Origin: JAKACA01 sp050008715
GTDB taxonomy: Bacteria > Actinomycetota > Acidimicrobiia > Acidimicrobiales > Bog-793
Length of the DNA: 32,926 bases
Direction: 5' to 3'
Assembly (NCBI GenBank): GCA_050008715.1
Contig: JBEKMC010000023.1
Span: 1 to 32,926 of the forward strand
The notes under the pieces are model-generated. The model was not told the origin of the DNA and did no database searches. It was given only the letters and a program-made list of their open reading frames with translations. A program made the position numbers and the translations under genes. Positions 7,550 to 15,258 of the stretch are shown here, in pieces (the stretch's first letter is position 1; each line of letters starts with the position of its first letter).

Positions 7550-8031
7550 GTGGCCGGCCGCTCGACGACGCCGGACCGCCCGCGCCGATCGACCGGTCGT
7601 CGCGCCGGCCGCCGACGGTGTGGGGGGCGCTACGAGTCGAGGGCGACAGCCTCGTAGTCGCCCTGTCCGGTTGGAGAGCCCTCTGGGCAGTCCAGCACCG
7701 GCTGCGGATGCCCCTCGGCGTCATCACGAGCGTCGCCCACGAGCCGGCGGTGTACGTGATCGTGAGCACCAAGCTGCGCAAGAGCCGCCGGGCCCGCTCG
7801 ACACTGTTCAAGCTCGGCAGCCAGCACGGTCGCGAAGGGTGGTCGTTCTGGGCGTGCGGCTACGGGCGCAACGCCGTGCTCATCGAGACGGCCGGCTACC
7901 GCTACCGGTACGTCATCGTCGAGGTGGCCGATCCTGCCGCGGTCGTGCAAGCTGTCGCTGAGGCAACACATCTGGCACCGCCGGCGTCACGGCCGCCGGA
8001 GGGCGACACGAACGGAGCGACGACAACGTGA
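7537..8031 (+). CDS. Small uncharacterised protein, possible PH-like fold
   Basis: A 164-residue protein with no signal peptide or membrane segment. The core (about residues 28-150) alternates strands, with WGALRVEGDSLVVALSGWRALWAV, a basic turn KLRKSRRARSTLFKLGS, then GWSFWACGYGRNAVLIETAG and YRYVIVEVADPAAVVQAVAEA. This pattern (a predicted beta barrel, then a 'dP..vv..v' helix) recalls small bacterial PH-like proteins, but I do not recognise a characterised family. The start ATG 7537 overlaps the HIT gene by 13 bases, and its stop overlaps the next gene by four bases (GTGA), so it sits in the middle of a coupled three-gene run. Function unknown. Confidence 0.7.
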   Translation: MGILGGRPLDDAGPPAPIDRSSRRPPTVWGALRVEGDSLVVALSGWRALWAVQHRLRMPLGVITSVAHEPAVYVIVSTKLRKSRRARSTLFKLGSQHGREGWSFWACGYGRNAVLIETAGYRYRYVIVEVADPAAVVQAVAEATHLAPPASRPPEGDTNGATTT

Positions 8032-8762
8032 GCACGACACTCGCCTACGAGCAGTACCTCGACGCCGTGAGCGCCGCCACCGGCCGCCTCACAACCGTGG
8101 CGCTCGACCGGCTGGCCGAGACCGTACCGAGCTGCCCGGAGTGGACCGTCCACGACCTCGTCGACCACCTCTGGCACGTGTACACGTTCTGGCATGCCCA
8201 GCTGCTCAACGGCGACGCCACCGCCTCTGTCGAGCTCGACGACCGGTCGCTGCCGGAGGGGAGCAATCCGGGCGACGCCCTCGAGGAGGCCGCCCACGAG
8301 CTCGGGGAACTCCTCGCTGCAAAAGGTCCGGAGGCCCCGTGCTGGAACTGGTCCGGCCGGAACCTCACCGCAGGCTGGCTCGCCCGGAGGATGGCGCTCG
8401 AGTCGGCCGTCCACCGGTACGACGCCGAGCTGGCCGCCGGCACCCCCACGCCGATCGGAGCTTCGTTGTCCGTCGACGGCATCGACGAGTTCCTGACCGT
8501 GCACCTGGCAACGGATCTGCCTGACATGCCGGAAGCGACGCTGGGCGGCCCTCTCTGCCTGGCTTGCTCCGACACCGACAACGCATGGACGGTCGAGATC
8601 GGTGGGGGCAAGATCCGAGTGCGAGATGGCCGGGGGCCGGCGGCCACCCACCTCAGCGGGACGGCCTCGGCTCTGTTCCTGTTCGCGTGGAACCGGGTGA
8701 CCCCCGACGACCTCGAGCTCACCGGCGAGCGAGCCGTCGCCTACGCCTGGGCGAAGCTATGA
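8028..8762 (+). CDS. Mycothiol-dependent maleylpyruvate isomerase family protein
   Basis: A 244-residue protein of the DinB/MDMPI type. The N-terminal helical bundle (about 1-150) begins YLDAVSAATGRLTTVALDRL and contains VPSCPEWTVHDLVDHLWHV and MALESAVHRYDAELA, which carry the likely metal-binding His/Glu/His set. The C-terminal domain (about 160-244) with GERAVAYAWAKL matches the MDMPI_C type. In characterised members the protein uses mycothiol as cofactor with a divalent metal. A gene for mycothiol synthesis lies 4 kb upstream, which fits. The reaction of this member is not known. The start is GTG 8028, overlapping the previous stop. It ends 6 bases before the stop of the opposing EF-G2 gene. 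Confidence 0.82.
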   Translation: MSTTLAYEQYLDAVSAATGRLTTVALDRLAETVPSCPEWTVHDLVDHLWHVYTFWHAQLLNGDATASVELDDRSLPEGSNPGDALEEAAHELGELLAAKGPEAPCWNWSGRNLTAGWLARRMALESAVHRYDAELAAGTPTPIGASLSVDGIDEFLTVHLATDLPDMPEATLGGPLCLACSDTDNAWTVEIGGGKIRVRDGRGPAATHLSGTASALFLFAWNRVTPDDLELTGERAVAYAWAKL

Positions 8763-8768
8763 AGCGCG

Positions 8769-10835
8769 TCAGGGCGCCGTCTGGACCGCCTTGACGATGC
8801 GGTCGACGAGCTGCGACGGGACGACCTCGTAGCGGTCGTGACGAATCGAGAAACGCCCCCGTCCGCCTGTCAGCGAGCGCAGGTCGGTGGCGTACCGCAT
8901 CACCTCGGACGTGGGCACGATGGCGATCACCACCTGCTCGTCGCCGTCACCGGTCTCGGTGCCGAGGACACGCCCCCGGCGTGAGTTCAGATCCCCGAGC
9001 ACGTCACCTTGAGCGCTGGCGGGAACGGTGATCTCGAGGCGCGAGATGGGCTCGAGCAGGACCGGGCCGGCCTTTGCCAACGCCTCGCGAAAGCCGATCG
9101 ATCCCGCCATCTTGAAGCTCATCTCGGACGAGTCGACGGAGTGGTATTTGCCGTCGAAGACCGTCACCTTCACGTCGACGACGGGAAACCCGAGGGCACC
9201 CCCTGTTCCCATCGCCTCCTGCACGCCTTTTTCGACGGCGGGGATGAATTGGCGGGGGATCGCCCCGCCGACGATGGCGTCTGAGAACTCGAAGCCGGAG
9301 CCGCGTTCGAGCGGCTCCACCCGCAAGTTGGCGACGCCGAACTGCCCGTGGCCGCCCGTCTGTTTCTTGTACTTTCCCTCGGCCTCCGCCGAGTCCGTGA
9401 TCGTCTCCCGGTAGGGGACTTTGAGGGGCTCGGTCTCGACTTCGACGCCGAACTTGCGGAGCAGCTTCTCGCACACGATCTGCAGGTGGGTGTCGCCCAT
9501 CCCCGACAGGATCGTCTGGTGGGTCTCGTCGTCACGCCGCACGGCGAGCGTCATGTCCTCCTCCTGCAACCGGTGCAGGGCGGTCATCAGCTTGTCCTCG
9601 TCGCCCTTGGCCTTCGGATGGACGGCGATCGACAGCAGGGGAGTCGGAGTCGGACGCCCCTCGATCACGACTGGGCTGCCCTTCGGCGCGAGCGTGTCAC
9701 CCGTACGGACATCGGCGAGCTTCGGCACGGCGATGATGTCGCCGGCCTGCGCCTCGCTGATCGGGCTCGCCTCCTTCCCGCGCATCAGCTGCAGGGCATG
9801 CAGCCGCTCCTCGGCGTGGGTGCGTGAGTTGACGAGCGTGGCGTCGGGTCGGATCGTCCCGGAGAGGACGTGGATGAGCGAGATCTTGCCGACATAGGGG
9901 TCGGCGATCGTCTTGAAGACGCGCGCGAGCGGCTGGCCGCCCGGATCCACCGGGACGGTCGTCGACTTGTCGCCGGCCCGAACGGGCACGGGTGCACGCT
10001 CGAGCGGGCTCGGACCGATCTCGCAGATGAGCTCCGCCAAGCGGTCGATGGCGATCGCCTTGGTGGCGGATCCGCACACGACGGGAAACACCGTGGCGGC
10101 GGCGACGCCGTGAGCGAGCGTGGCCTCGAGCTCCTTCGTGGACGGGGTGTCCCCGTCCAGGTAGCGCTCCATGAGATCGTCGTCGGCGACGACGATGCCC
10201 TCGACGAGGGCGTCGCGCACGCGATGCTCCATCTCGGACATCTCCTCGGGGATCTCGCCGGTGACGGGTACCCCCGTGTCGTACGTGATGGCGGTGTCGG
10301 TCAGGAGGTCGGCGACGCCGCGAAAGGCCATCTCGTGGCCGATGGGGAGCTCGAGCGGGGCGATACCGGCACCGAAACGGTCACGCAGCTGGTCGAGCGT
10401 CCGTTCGAAGTCCGCCCGCTCACGGTCGAGCTTGTTCACATAGACGAGCCGGGGCAGGCCGAGCTCGGACGCGATCCTCCAGGCGGTCTCGGTGTTGACC
10501 TCCACACCCTCGACGGCGCTCACGACGACGACGGCGAGGTCGGCTACCGAAAGGGCTGCCTCGACCTCGGCGACGAAGTCGGCGTATCCCGGCGTGTCGA
10601 TCACGTTGATGCGGTACTCGCCGACGGGTGTGGGTGCCATGGCGAGCGACACGGAGATGTGGCGCTTCACCTCCTCCGGGTCGAAGTCCGACACCGTGTT
10701 GCCGTCTTCGACGCGGCCGGCACGGTTGATCGCTCCGCACGACACGAGCAGGGCTTCGGCCAGCGTCGTCTTGCCGGCGCCCCCGTGACCGACCAGCGCG
10801 ACATTCCGGATCTTCGCAGACGGCACATTGGCCAC
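8769..10835 (-). CDS. fusA2: Elongation factor G-like protein EF-G2
   Basis: A 688-residue translation-factor GTPase. Motifs: G1 GHGGAGKTT (16-24), G3 DTPGYADF (80-87), G4 NKLD (134-137), then domains II to V of EF-G with GKYKKQTGGHGQFGV and a normal C-terminus. The G3 motif has Tyr84 where canonical EF-G has the catalytic His (DTPGHVDF), and G1 reads GHGGAGK rather than AHVDHGK; both are features of the FusA2/EF-G2 branch, which is thought not to perform normal translocation. The start is GTG 10835, because GAGGAGGTG lies just upstream and the GTPase domain starts here; the frame is open to 10994 but that part is arginine-rich and unlike EF-G. It runs against its neighbours and interrupts the HIT-pgsA neighbourhood. 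Confidence 0.92.
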   Translation of the reverse strand: MANVPSAKIRNVALVGHGGAGKTTLAEALLVSCGAINRAGRVEDGNTVSDFDPEEVKRHISVSLAMAPTPVGEYRINVIDTPGYADFVAEVEAALSVADLAVVVVSAVEGVEVNTETAWRIASELGLPRLVYVNKLDRERADFERTLDQLRDRFGAGIAPLELPIGHEMAFRGVADLLTDTAITYDTGVPVTGEIPEEMSEMEHRVRDALVEGIVVADDDLMERYLDGDTPSTKELEATLAHGVAAATVFPVVCGSATKAIAIDRLAELICEIGPSPLERAPVPVRAGDKSTTVPVDPGGQPLARVFKTIADPYVGKISLIHVLSGTIRPDATLVNSRTHAEERLHALQLMRGKEASPISEAQAGDIIAVPKLADVRTGDTLAPKGSPVVIEGRPTPTPLLSIAVHPKAKGDEDKLMTALHRLQEEDMTLAVRRDDETHQTILSGMGDTHLQIVCEKLLRKFGVEVETEPLKVPYRETITDSAEAEGKYKKQTGGHGQFGVANLRVEPLERGSGFEFSDAIVGGAIPRQFIPAVEKGVQEAMGTGGALGFPVVDVKVTVFDGKYHSVDSSEMSFKMAGSIGFREALAKAGPVLLEPISRLEITVPASAQGDVLGDLNSRRGRVLGTETGDGDEQVVIAIVPTSEVMRYATDLRSLTGGRGRFSIRHDRYEVVPSQLVDRIVKAVQTAP

Positions 10836-10902
10836 CGGACACCTCCTCGCTGCGCCCCGTCCCTCGCACCCCCTGCGGGAACGACCGGGTCGCTCACCAC
10901 CG

Positions 10903-10908
10903 AGCCTA
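10903..10908 (-). promoter_or_regulatory. -10 box TAGGCT, probable EF-G2 promoter
   Basis: On the minus strand, TAGGCT lies about 67 bases before GTG 10835. That leaves a leader of roughly 60 bases containing a strong GAGGAGGTG ribosome site, so this gene would be translated in the ordinary leadered way. No clear -35 box is seen. Confidence 0.4.
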
Positions 10909-10998
10909 CCTGGGGTCGGCGCCGTCGGCAGGGGGCGCCGGGGAGCCTTCGCAGCCGCTTGCCGAGACCGGGACCGGAGTAATTCGTGTGCCATTTGG

Positions 10999-11004
10999 TA
11001 ACAT
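10999..11004 (+). promoter_or_regulatory. -10 box TAACAT before the pgsA leader frame
   Basis: TAACAT ends 7 bases before ATG 11012, the start of a 22-codon frame that overlaps the pgsA start. This spacing is the one seen at other starts in the window. Confidence 0.5.
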
Positions 11005-11011
11005 CACGTGT

Positions 11012-11080
11012 ATGGCTGAGGAGAGACACGACGTCCGTCGTACGTGCACGCCCAGGCCGGCAACGTTGGGACGACCATGA
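11012..11080 (+). CDS. Leader peptide upstream of pgsA (22 residues)
   Basis: A short frame from ATG 11012, beginning MAEERHDVRRTC and ending in TGA 11078-11080, which overlaps ATG 11077 of the next gene as ATGA. A TAACAT box lies 7 bases before its start, so the mRNA would begin at this ATG. It has four Arg and one Cys and no known motif. Ribosomes ending here could restart on pgsA, giving coupled translation. Whether the peptide itself does anything, or is made at all, is inference. Confidence 0.5.
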   Translation: MAEERHDVRRTCTPRPATLGRP

Positions 11081-12195
11081 TCGACGGCCGTAGAGGCCGC
11101 GGGGACGCCTCGCCCGAAGGGGACGAGGAGGAACTGCTCGAGTCCGCCGAAGTCGAGTCGGCGCCGTGGATTGCCGTCGAGACCGGTGGCGCTGCCTCGA
11201 CCGACGCGAGCAACACGGTCGCCGACAACCAAGCGGCTGCACCGCGGGCGACCGTGTTCGCCTCCTTCGTCCGTGTCCTGAAGGCGATCGGTCCGCGGCT
11301 CGTCAAGATGGGGGTGCAGGCGGACCACGTCACCGTCGTCGGCATGCTTCTCGCCGCTGTCACCGGGGTCGTCATCGGGGTCGGTCAGTTCTACCTCGCC
11401 ATCGCCCTCATCACCGTGGGTGGCCTCATGGACACCCTTGACGGCGCCGTCGCGAAGGCGGCCGGGACGTCGTCCAAGCGCGGCGCTTTCTTCGACTCCG
11501 TCTCCGACCGCGTGGCCGACATGTTCATCTTCGGCGGCCTCGCCTGGTACTTCGCCGCCGGCCCCGGTCACGACCCGAAGATGGTCGTGATCCCGTTTGC
11601 CATCCTCGGCGTCAGCAACACGATCTCGTACGAGCGTGCCAAGGCGGAGTCCCTCGGCTATGTCGCCAAGGGCGGTCTCATGGAGCGGGCCGAGCGCCTC
11701 ATCGGCCTCGCTGTCGTCCTCCTCTTTCACATCGTCCTCGTCCCCCTCCTGCTCGTGCTGCTGGCGCTCTGCGTCGTGACGGCGTTGCAGCGCTTCTTCA
11801 GGGTGTGGGCGCAGGCGAGCGACCCTGCGCACGAAGCAAACGGCCTGGCCGCCGTGGCCATGAATGCCCTCGGCGCAGGCTCGGCCCTGCGCGGTCGTCG
11901 CGCCCCTCGTGTCGAGTCGCGCTGGCGCACGTGGCGCGACGCCAGTGCCGGGCCGACCCGCCGGCAGCGAGTTGCCGTGGCGAGTCGTGCCCGCTCGCGA
12001 CGTCGCGCGGAGCCCTTGTCGATTCGTCTCCGCCAGGCCTTCCAGAGCGAGCGCGCCGGCGTACGGGCTACGACCCGGACCGGCGCCTCGGGGCGTGCGG
12101 CGCGCACGGCGACACCGTCCGGTCGTGCGCGCGCCGAGCGGCGCCGCCAGGGCGCCGAATCTTCGTTCCGGCGCCGGCTCGGTTCCGGGCGCTGA
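11077..12195 (+). CDS. pgsA: CDP-alcohol phosphotransferase, likely phosphatidylinositol-phosphate synthase, with Arg-rich tail
   Basis: A 372-residue protein. The core (about 60-245) has several membrane segments and the CDP-alcohol signature DTLDGAVAK-x8-GAFFDSVSD, with Lys at the usual Arg of 'AR'. ISYERAKAESLG and MERAERLI match the mycobacterial PgsA1 that joins CDP-diacylglycerol and inositol phosphate at the membrane. The neighbours patA and pimA support that substrate. The 59 residues before the core are acidic and low in complexity; GTG 11254 is a possible later start, but ATG 11077 overlaps a leader stop and is preferred. The last ~125 residues are a basic Arg/Ala tail not present in the 217-residue M. 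tuberculosis enzyme. Substrate assignment is moderately sure. Confidence 0.82.
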   Translation: MIDGRRGRGDASPEGDEEELLESAEVESAPWIAVETGGAASTDASNTVADNQAAAPRATVFASFVRVLKAIGPRLVKMGVQADHVTVVGMLLAAVTGVVIGVGQFYLAIALITVGGLMDTLDGAVAKAAGTSSKRGAFFDSVSDRVADMFIFGGLAWYFAAGPGHDPKMVVIPFAILGVSNTISYERAKAESLGYVAKGGLMERAERLIGLAVVLLFHIVLVPLLLVLLALCVVTALQRFFRVWAQASDPAHEANGLAAVAMNALGAGSALRGRRAPRVESRWRTWRDASAGPTRRQRVAVASRARSRRRAEPLSIRLRQAFQSERAGVRATTRTGASGRAARTATPSGRARAERRRQGAESSFRRRLGSGR

Positions 12196-12213
12196 TCCAG
12201 CCCCCGCCTCGAG

Positions 12214-13143
12214 GTGGACCGGCCGTCTAAGGCCGACGTGGGTCGGGGCCTCCTCGGTCACAGCAGGGCGTACTGGAAGTACCGGGGATTGTCGGCGGTC
12301 CTTCAAGCCGTTCCGTCACCACTGGCCGGCGGTCTCGCCACGATCTCCGGACTCACGATGTCCGAGCTGTGGCGGGCAAGACGTCCCGTGATCCGGGCGA
12401 ACTTGCGCCGCGTCGTCGGCCCCGAGCTCTCCGACGCCGCCCTTGAGCGCCTCGTCACCGAAGCGTTCGACTCCTATGCGCGCTACTGGGTGGAAAGCGC
12501 ACGGCTGGCGTCGATGGGGCCGGCCGAAGTGTTCCGCAGGTTCTCGATCGAGGGTTTCGAACGGGTCGAGGAGGAGAGCGCCAAGCACCGCGGCATCATC
12601 CTCGCCCTCCCGCACTTCGGTCTCTGGGACTTGGGCGGTGTGTGGCTGACGTTGAAGGGCTACCCGATGACGACGGTGGCCGAGACGCTCGAACCGCCCG
12701 ATCTCTTCGATTGGTTCCGGTCCCAACGCGAGTCGCTCGGTCTGACGATCCACACGTTCGGATCCGACACGTCCGGCCGACTTGCGAGTGCACTGCGTGC
12801 CGGCCGGCTCGTCGGCCTCGTGGCCGATCGGGATCTCGTGGGCAACGGTGTAGAGGTCGAGTTCTTCGGCGAGCGGACCACCCTCCCGGGAGGGCCTGCG
12901 GTGCTGGCGCTGCGGACCGGTGCGCCCCTGTTCCCATCCATCGTGTACCAGGTGCCCGGCGGCAAGGGCCACGGTGTGATCCTTCCGCCGCTCGAGACCG
13001 AGCGGACGGGCAGCCTGCGAGCGGACGTCGGTCGTGTGACCCAGGAGCTCGCTCGCAGCTTCGAAGGGCTCATCCGCAAGGCGCCGGAGCAGTGGCACAT
13101 GTTCCAGCCGAACTGGCCTTCGGACAAGCAACGGTTCGGCTGA
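12214..13143 (+). CDS. patA: Phosphatidylinositol mannoside acyltransferase (PatA-like)
   Basis: A 309-residue acyltransferase of the LpxL/HtrB type. The catalytic HX4D motif is His134...Asp139 (LPHFGLWD). Downstream are GRLVGLVADRDL, PGGPAVLALRTGAPLFP and the ending QWHMFQPNW, all typical. In mycobacteria the gene between pgsA and pimA adds a palmitoyl group to a mannose of phosphatidylinositol mannosides on the inner face of the membrane. The order here (after pgsA, and before pimA once the insert is ignored) supports that job. The start is GTG 12214, 18 bases after pgsA, with only a weak GAGG before it. Family sure; the exact lipid acceptor is inferred from neighbourhood. Confidence 0.87.
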   Translation: MDRPSKADVGRGLLGHSRAYWKYRGLSAVLQAVPSPLAGGLATISGLTMSELWRARRPVIRANLRRVVGPELSDAALERLVTEAFDSYARYWVESARLASMGPAEVFRRFSIEGFERVEEESAKHRGIILALPHFGLWDLGGVWLTLKGYPMTTVAETLEPPDLFDWFRSQRESLGLTIHTFGSDTSGRLASALRAGRLVGLVADRDLVGNGVEVEFFGERTTLPGGPAVLALRTGAPLFPSIVYQVPGGKGHGVILPPLETERTGSLRADVGRVTQELARSFEGLIRKAPEQWHMFQPNWPSDKQRFG

Positions 13144-13202
13144 GTGCGTCCGCCGGCGCCGTCGCGCTGCACTCGCAACCGGCAGCCGTGACGCGTCTGG
13201 GA

Positions 13203-13208
13203 TAACGT
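13203..13208 (+). promoter_or_regulatory. Possible -10 box TAACGT before glycine-rich gene
   Basis: GATAACGT lies about 46 bases before the short leader frame at 13254. No convincing -35 box was found, so this is only the best candidate for the promoter of the inserted gene. Confidence 0.3.
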
Positions 13209-13253
13209 CGCTCGTAGCCGGCATCACGCCGAGTCATGCAGGGGGGACCGGAA

Positions 13254-13310
13254 ATGCGAAGAGCGCTTTCGACCGTCAGGCAACCGCCTACGGCACTGGC
13301 GTCGCCGTGA
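13254..13310 (+). CDS. Leader peptide upstream of glycine-rich gene (18 residues)
   Basis: A short frame from ATG 13254, beginning MRRALSTVRQPP, with a strong purine ribosome site (AGGGGGGACCGG) just upstream. Its TGA stop at 13308-13310 overlaps the GTG 13307 start of the glycine-rich protein (GTGA). The downstream gene has no ribosome site of its own except inside this frame, so it is probably translated by coupling. The peptide has no recognised motif. Confidence 0.5.
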   Translation: MRRALSTVRQPPTALASP

Positions 13311-14929
13311 CCCGCCGCGCCCACATCACCTGGTCACGCAGATTCTTCTGCTCCGGGCTCGCCTGCGTGGCGGTTCTCGGGCTGGGTCTGACGGGGACGG
13401 CGGCGGACGCCGGAACACCGATTCCAGCGGTCGCCGCCAACGCGACAATCCCAGGGTCGACGAACCCGGACCCCTGCCCGGGCGGAGCAATCGGTCCAAA
13501 CTTGTGCACGATCAACTTCCCCTTCGCCGCTCACTTGCAACACTTCACCGTGCCCCCTGGCATCACGTCTCTGAGCCTCGCCCTCGTCGGTGGCGGCGGC
13601 GCCTCCGGCGGCGGGACTCCACCTACACCCACTGGCGCCTCCGGCGGCGACATAACTGGCAATCTCAAGGTGACGGTCGGCGAGGTCTTCACGATCGTCA
13701 CTGGTGGCGGAGGGAGCGACGGCACCGCCACCAAGGGCGGGGCCGGGGGTTACGGGGGCGGAGGCGCCGGCGGCCCTGGAGGCGGGGGCGGTGGAGGCGC
13801 CACGCTCTTCGAAGGCCCCGGTGGCAAGGTACAGCTCGTCGCGGGCGGTGGTGGCGGCGGAGCCCTCCAGAGCGCCACCGACGGAACCGTGCTTGGTCAA
13901 CAAGGCGCCTCGGGTGGTGGATCAAACCCCGGGCACCTCGAGGGCGGCAGCAACTGCAGCGGCCTGCCGTGCTACTACGGGGGCGGCGGGACTCAGTCGG
14001 CGGGCGGAGCCGGCGGCTCGTCTGAAACTGGTAAGACACCGGGCACAGACGGCGCCGGACCGGCGACCGGTGCTACGGCCGGGACCGGAGGCAAAGGCGG
14101 CAGCGACGGCGGCGGCGGCGGCGGTGGCGGCTACTACGGGGGCGGCGGTGGCGGCGACGAGGGGACCTCCACCGACAACTTTGGGGTCGGTGCCGGTGGC
14201 GGCTCCGCATACGCGGCCCCAGACGTCACCGACGTCGTCGTTTCCGGGTTTCCTGACGACTTCCCTTGGCCGTTGACCATCACCTACCCACTCGACTGCT
14301 CCGCTCCGCTGTCGGCCACGGCCAAGGCGACGCGAGACACCGCCTCCGGTGTGATCACCGTTACGTTGGACGCGAAGATCAACCCTGTCGAGATCTGCGG
14401 GATTCCCGACCTCATCGTGTCGAGCCCCGCGACCGCGCATCGCCGCGCCACTTACGTGTTCACACCGCTCAAACAGATCAGCGGGACCACGGCGAGAGCG
14501 GAGGAGGTACTCAGCCCGGGGGACAGTTGCTGGGCGGGCGGGTTCGTCAGAATCGCTCAGGCAGTCACGACGGCGTACCGCTACTCGCCGCCTGTGGACG
14601 TCAGCGTCGCACGAGCGCAGATGAAGACTGCGAAAGCCGTTCGCAGCCCCATCGGTGTGACCGTCGAGCTCACCGTCATCGGGCTCCCTCCCGCCAACAA
14701 GTGCGGGCACGCCACCTTCAGGATCAACAACAAGAACATCACGACGCTGAAAGCCGTTCGCCTGATCTTCAGCGGTGGGACGGTGACGGCTCACGCGGTG
14801 AGGCCACCGCAGCCGTCCAACTGTGTCGTACGCATACATTTCCTGGCGATCCCACCATCTGGCATCGGGGCCCCCGTGAGCAAGTCCGTCAAGTTCAGTG
14901 GCGGCCCGCCCAGCGGATCGGCCTGCTGA
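13307..14929 (+). CDS. Exported glycine-rich protein
   Basis: A 540-residue protein. Residues 1-35 are a signal peptide: RRAHITWSRR, a hydrophobic core and a likely cut after ADA35. Residues 65-120 resemble the start of a glycine-rich adhesin-like module (HFTVPPGITSLSLALVGGGGASGGG, then GGDITGNLKVTVGEVFTIVTGGGG). Residues 120-310 are runs of Gly with YYGGGG and GGAGG. The C-terminal 210 residues are two or so beta-rich parts with spaced Cys (LDCSA, EICGI, DSCWA, NKCGH, SNCVV, final Cys) that may form disulfides outside the cell. No membrane anchor or sortase motif is seen. It sits between patA and pimA, which are neighbours elsewhere, so it was probably inserted here. The glycine-rich part is the repeat in the DNA; function is unknown. 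Confidence 0.8.
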   Translation: MTRRAHITWSRRFFCSGLACVAVLGLGLTGTAADAGTPIPAVAANATIPGSTNPDPCPGGAIGPNLCTINFPFAAHLQHFTVPPGITSLSLALVGGGGASGGGTPPTPTGASGGDITGNLKVTVGEVFTIVTGGGGSDGTATKGGAGGYGGGGAGGPGGGGGGGATLFEGPGGKVQLVAGGGGGGALQSATDGTVLGQQGASGGGSNPGHLEGGSNCSGLPCYYGGGGTQSAGGAGGSSETGKTPGTDGAGPATGATAGTGGKGGSDGGGGGGGGYYGGGGGGDEGTSTDNFGVGAGGGSAYAAPDVTDVVVSGFPDDFPWPLTITYPLDCSAPLSATAKATRDTASGVITVTLDAKINPVEICGIPDLIVSSPATAHRRATYVFTPLKQISGTTARAEEVLSPGDSCWAGGFVRIAQAVTTAYRYSPPVDVSVARAQMKTAKAVRSPIGVTVELTVIGLPPANKCGHATFRINNKNITTLKAVRLIFSGGTVTAHAVRPPQPSNCVVRIHFLAIPPSGIGAPVSKSVKFSGGPPSGSAC

Positions 14930-15029
14930 ACAAAGGTGTGCGGAGCGCGAAAGTGCCCGCGTCGGGTGCTGTGACGAGATGAGATGAGCGGCGGCGAAGG
15001 GTGGCTCGGCGCCCCCGTCCACTCGCGAG

Positions 15030-15068
15030 GCGTCCCCGGCACCCGCGAGGGTTGGGTACCGGGGACGC
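15030..15068 (+). terminator. Hairpin, possible terminator of the glycine-rich gene
   Basis: GCGTCCCCGG (15030-15039) pairs with CCGGGGACGC (15059-15068). After one mismatch four more pairs close a 9-base loop. It lies 100 bases after the gene end. There is no T-run, as is common in high-G+C actinomycetes. Confidence 0.45.
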
Positions 15069-15114
15069 GTCCTGACGATAAGGCACCCGGCGGACCTGTG
15101 ATCTGAATCTGGGT

Positions 15115-15158
15115 GCACGACCCCCCGGACGAGGGGAACGTACGGCGGGGGGTCGTGC
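15115..15158 (+). terminator. Perfect 13-bp inverted repeat, terminator or RNA structure
   Basis: GCACGACCCCCCG (15115-15127) and CGGGGGGTCGTGC (15146-15158) are exact reverse complements around an 18-base loop. It is the strongest stem in the window. It could end transcription on either strand or act in the leader of the HD-GYP gene. No T-run follows. Confidence 0.5.
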
Positions 15159-15258
15159 GCGAGACAGTCTTCCGCAAACGCCGGCCCGGCTGCCGGGTCA
15201 CCGGCCACCGGGTCCGCCTGTCGAGACGGCTGGTACCGTGATGCGGAGGGGTGAGTGA

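Larger units (their letters stand above)
14930..15258 (+). other. Hairpin-rich non-coding gap before the HD-GYP gene
   Basis: No gene is seen in these 329 bases. They hold at least three inverted repeats (15030-15068, 15083-15116 and 15115-15158), followed by a TACCGT box at 15234-15239 and a GGAGGGG ribosome site at about 15245. A five-codon frame (ATG 15241 to TGA 15256) ends directly before the TTG start of the next gene, but it may be chance. Confidence 0.6.

Noticed and set aside
13590..14160. Repetitive GGCGG-rich DNA as a CRISPR array or tandem repeat element
   Set aside because: The repeats are irregular, have no spacer structure, and are explained by glycine codons in a continuous gene.
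14930..15258. c-di-GMP riboswitch before the HD-GYP gene
   Set aside because: The hairpins do not carry the conserved bases of known GEMM-type elements.
15241..15258. Five-codon leader frame (MRRGE) before the HD-GYP gene
   Set aside because: Too short to separate from chance, and the TACCGT box is only one base from its ATG, unlike the other leader frames.
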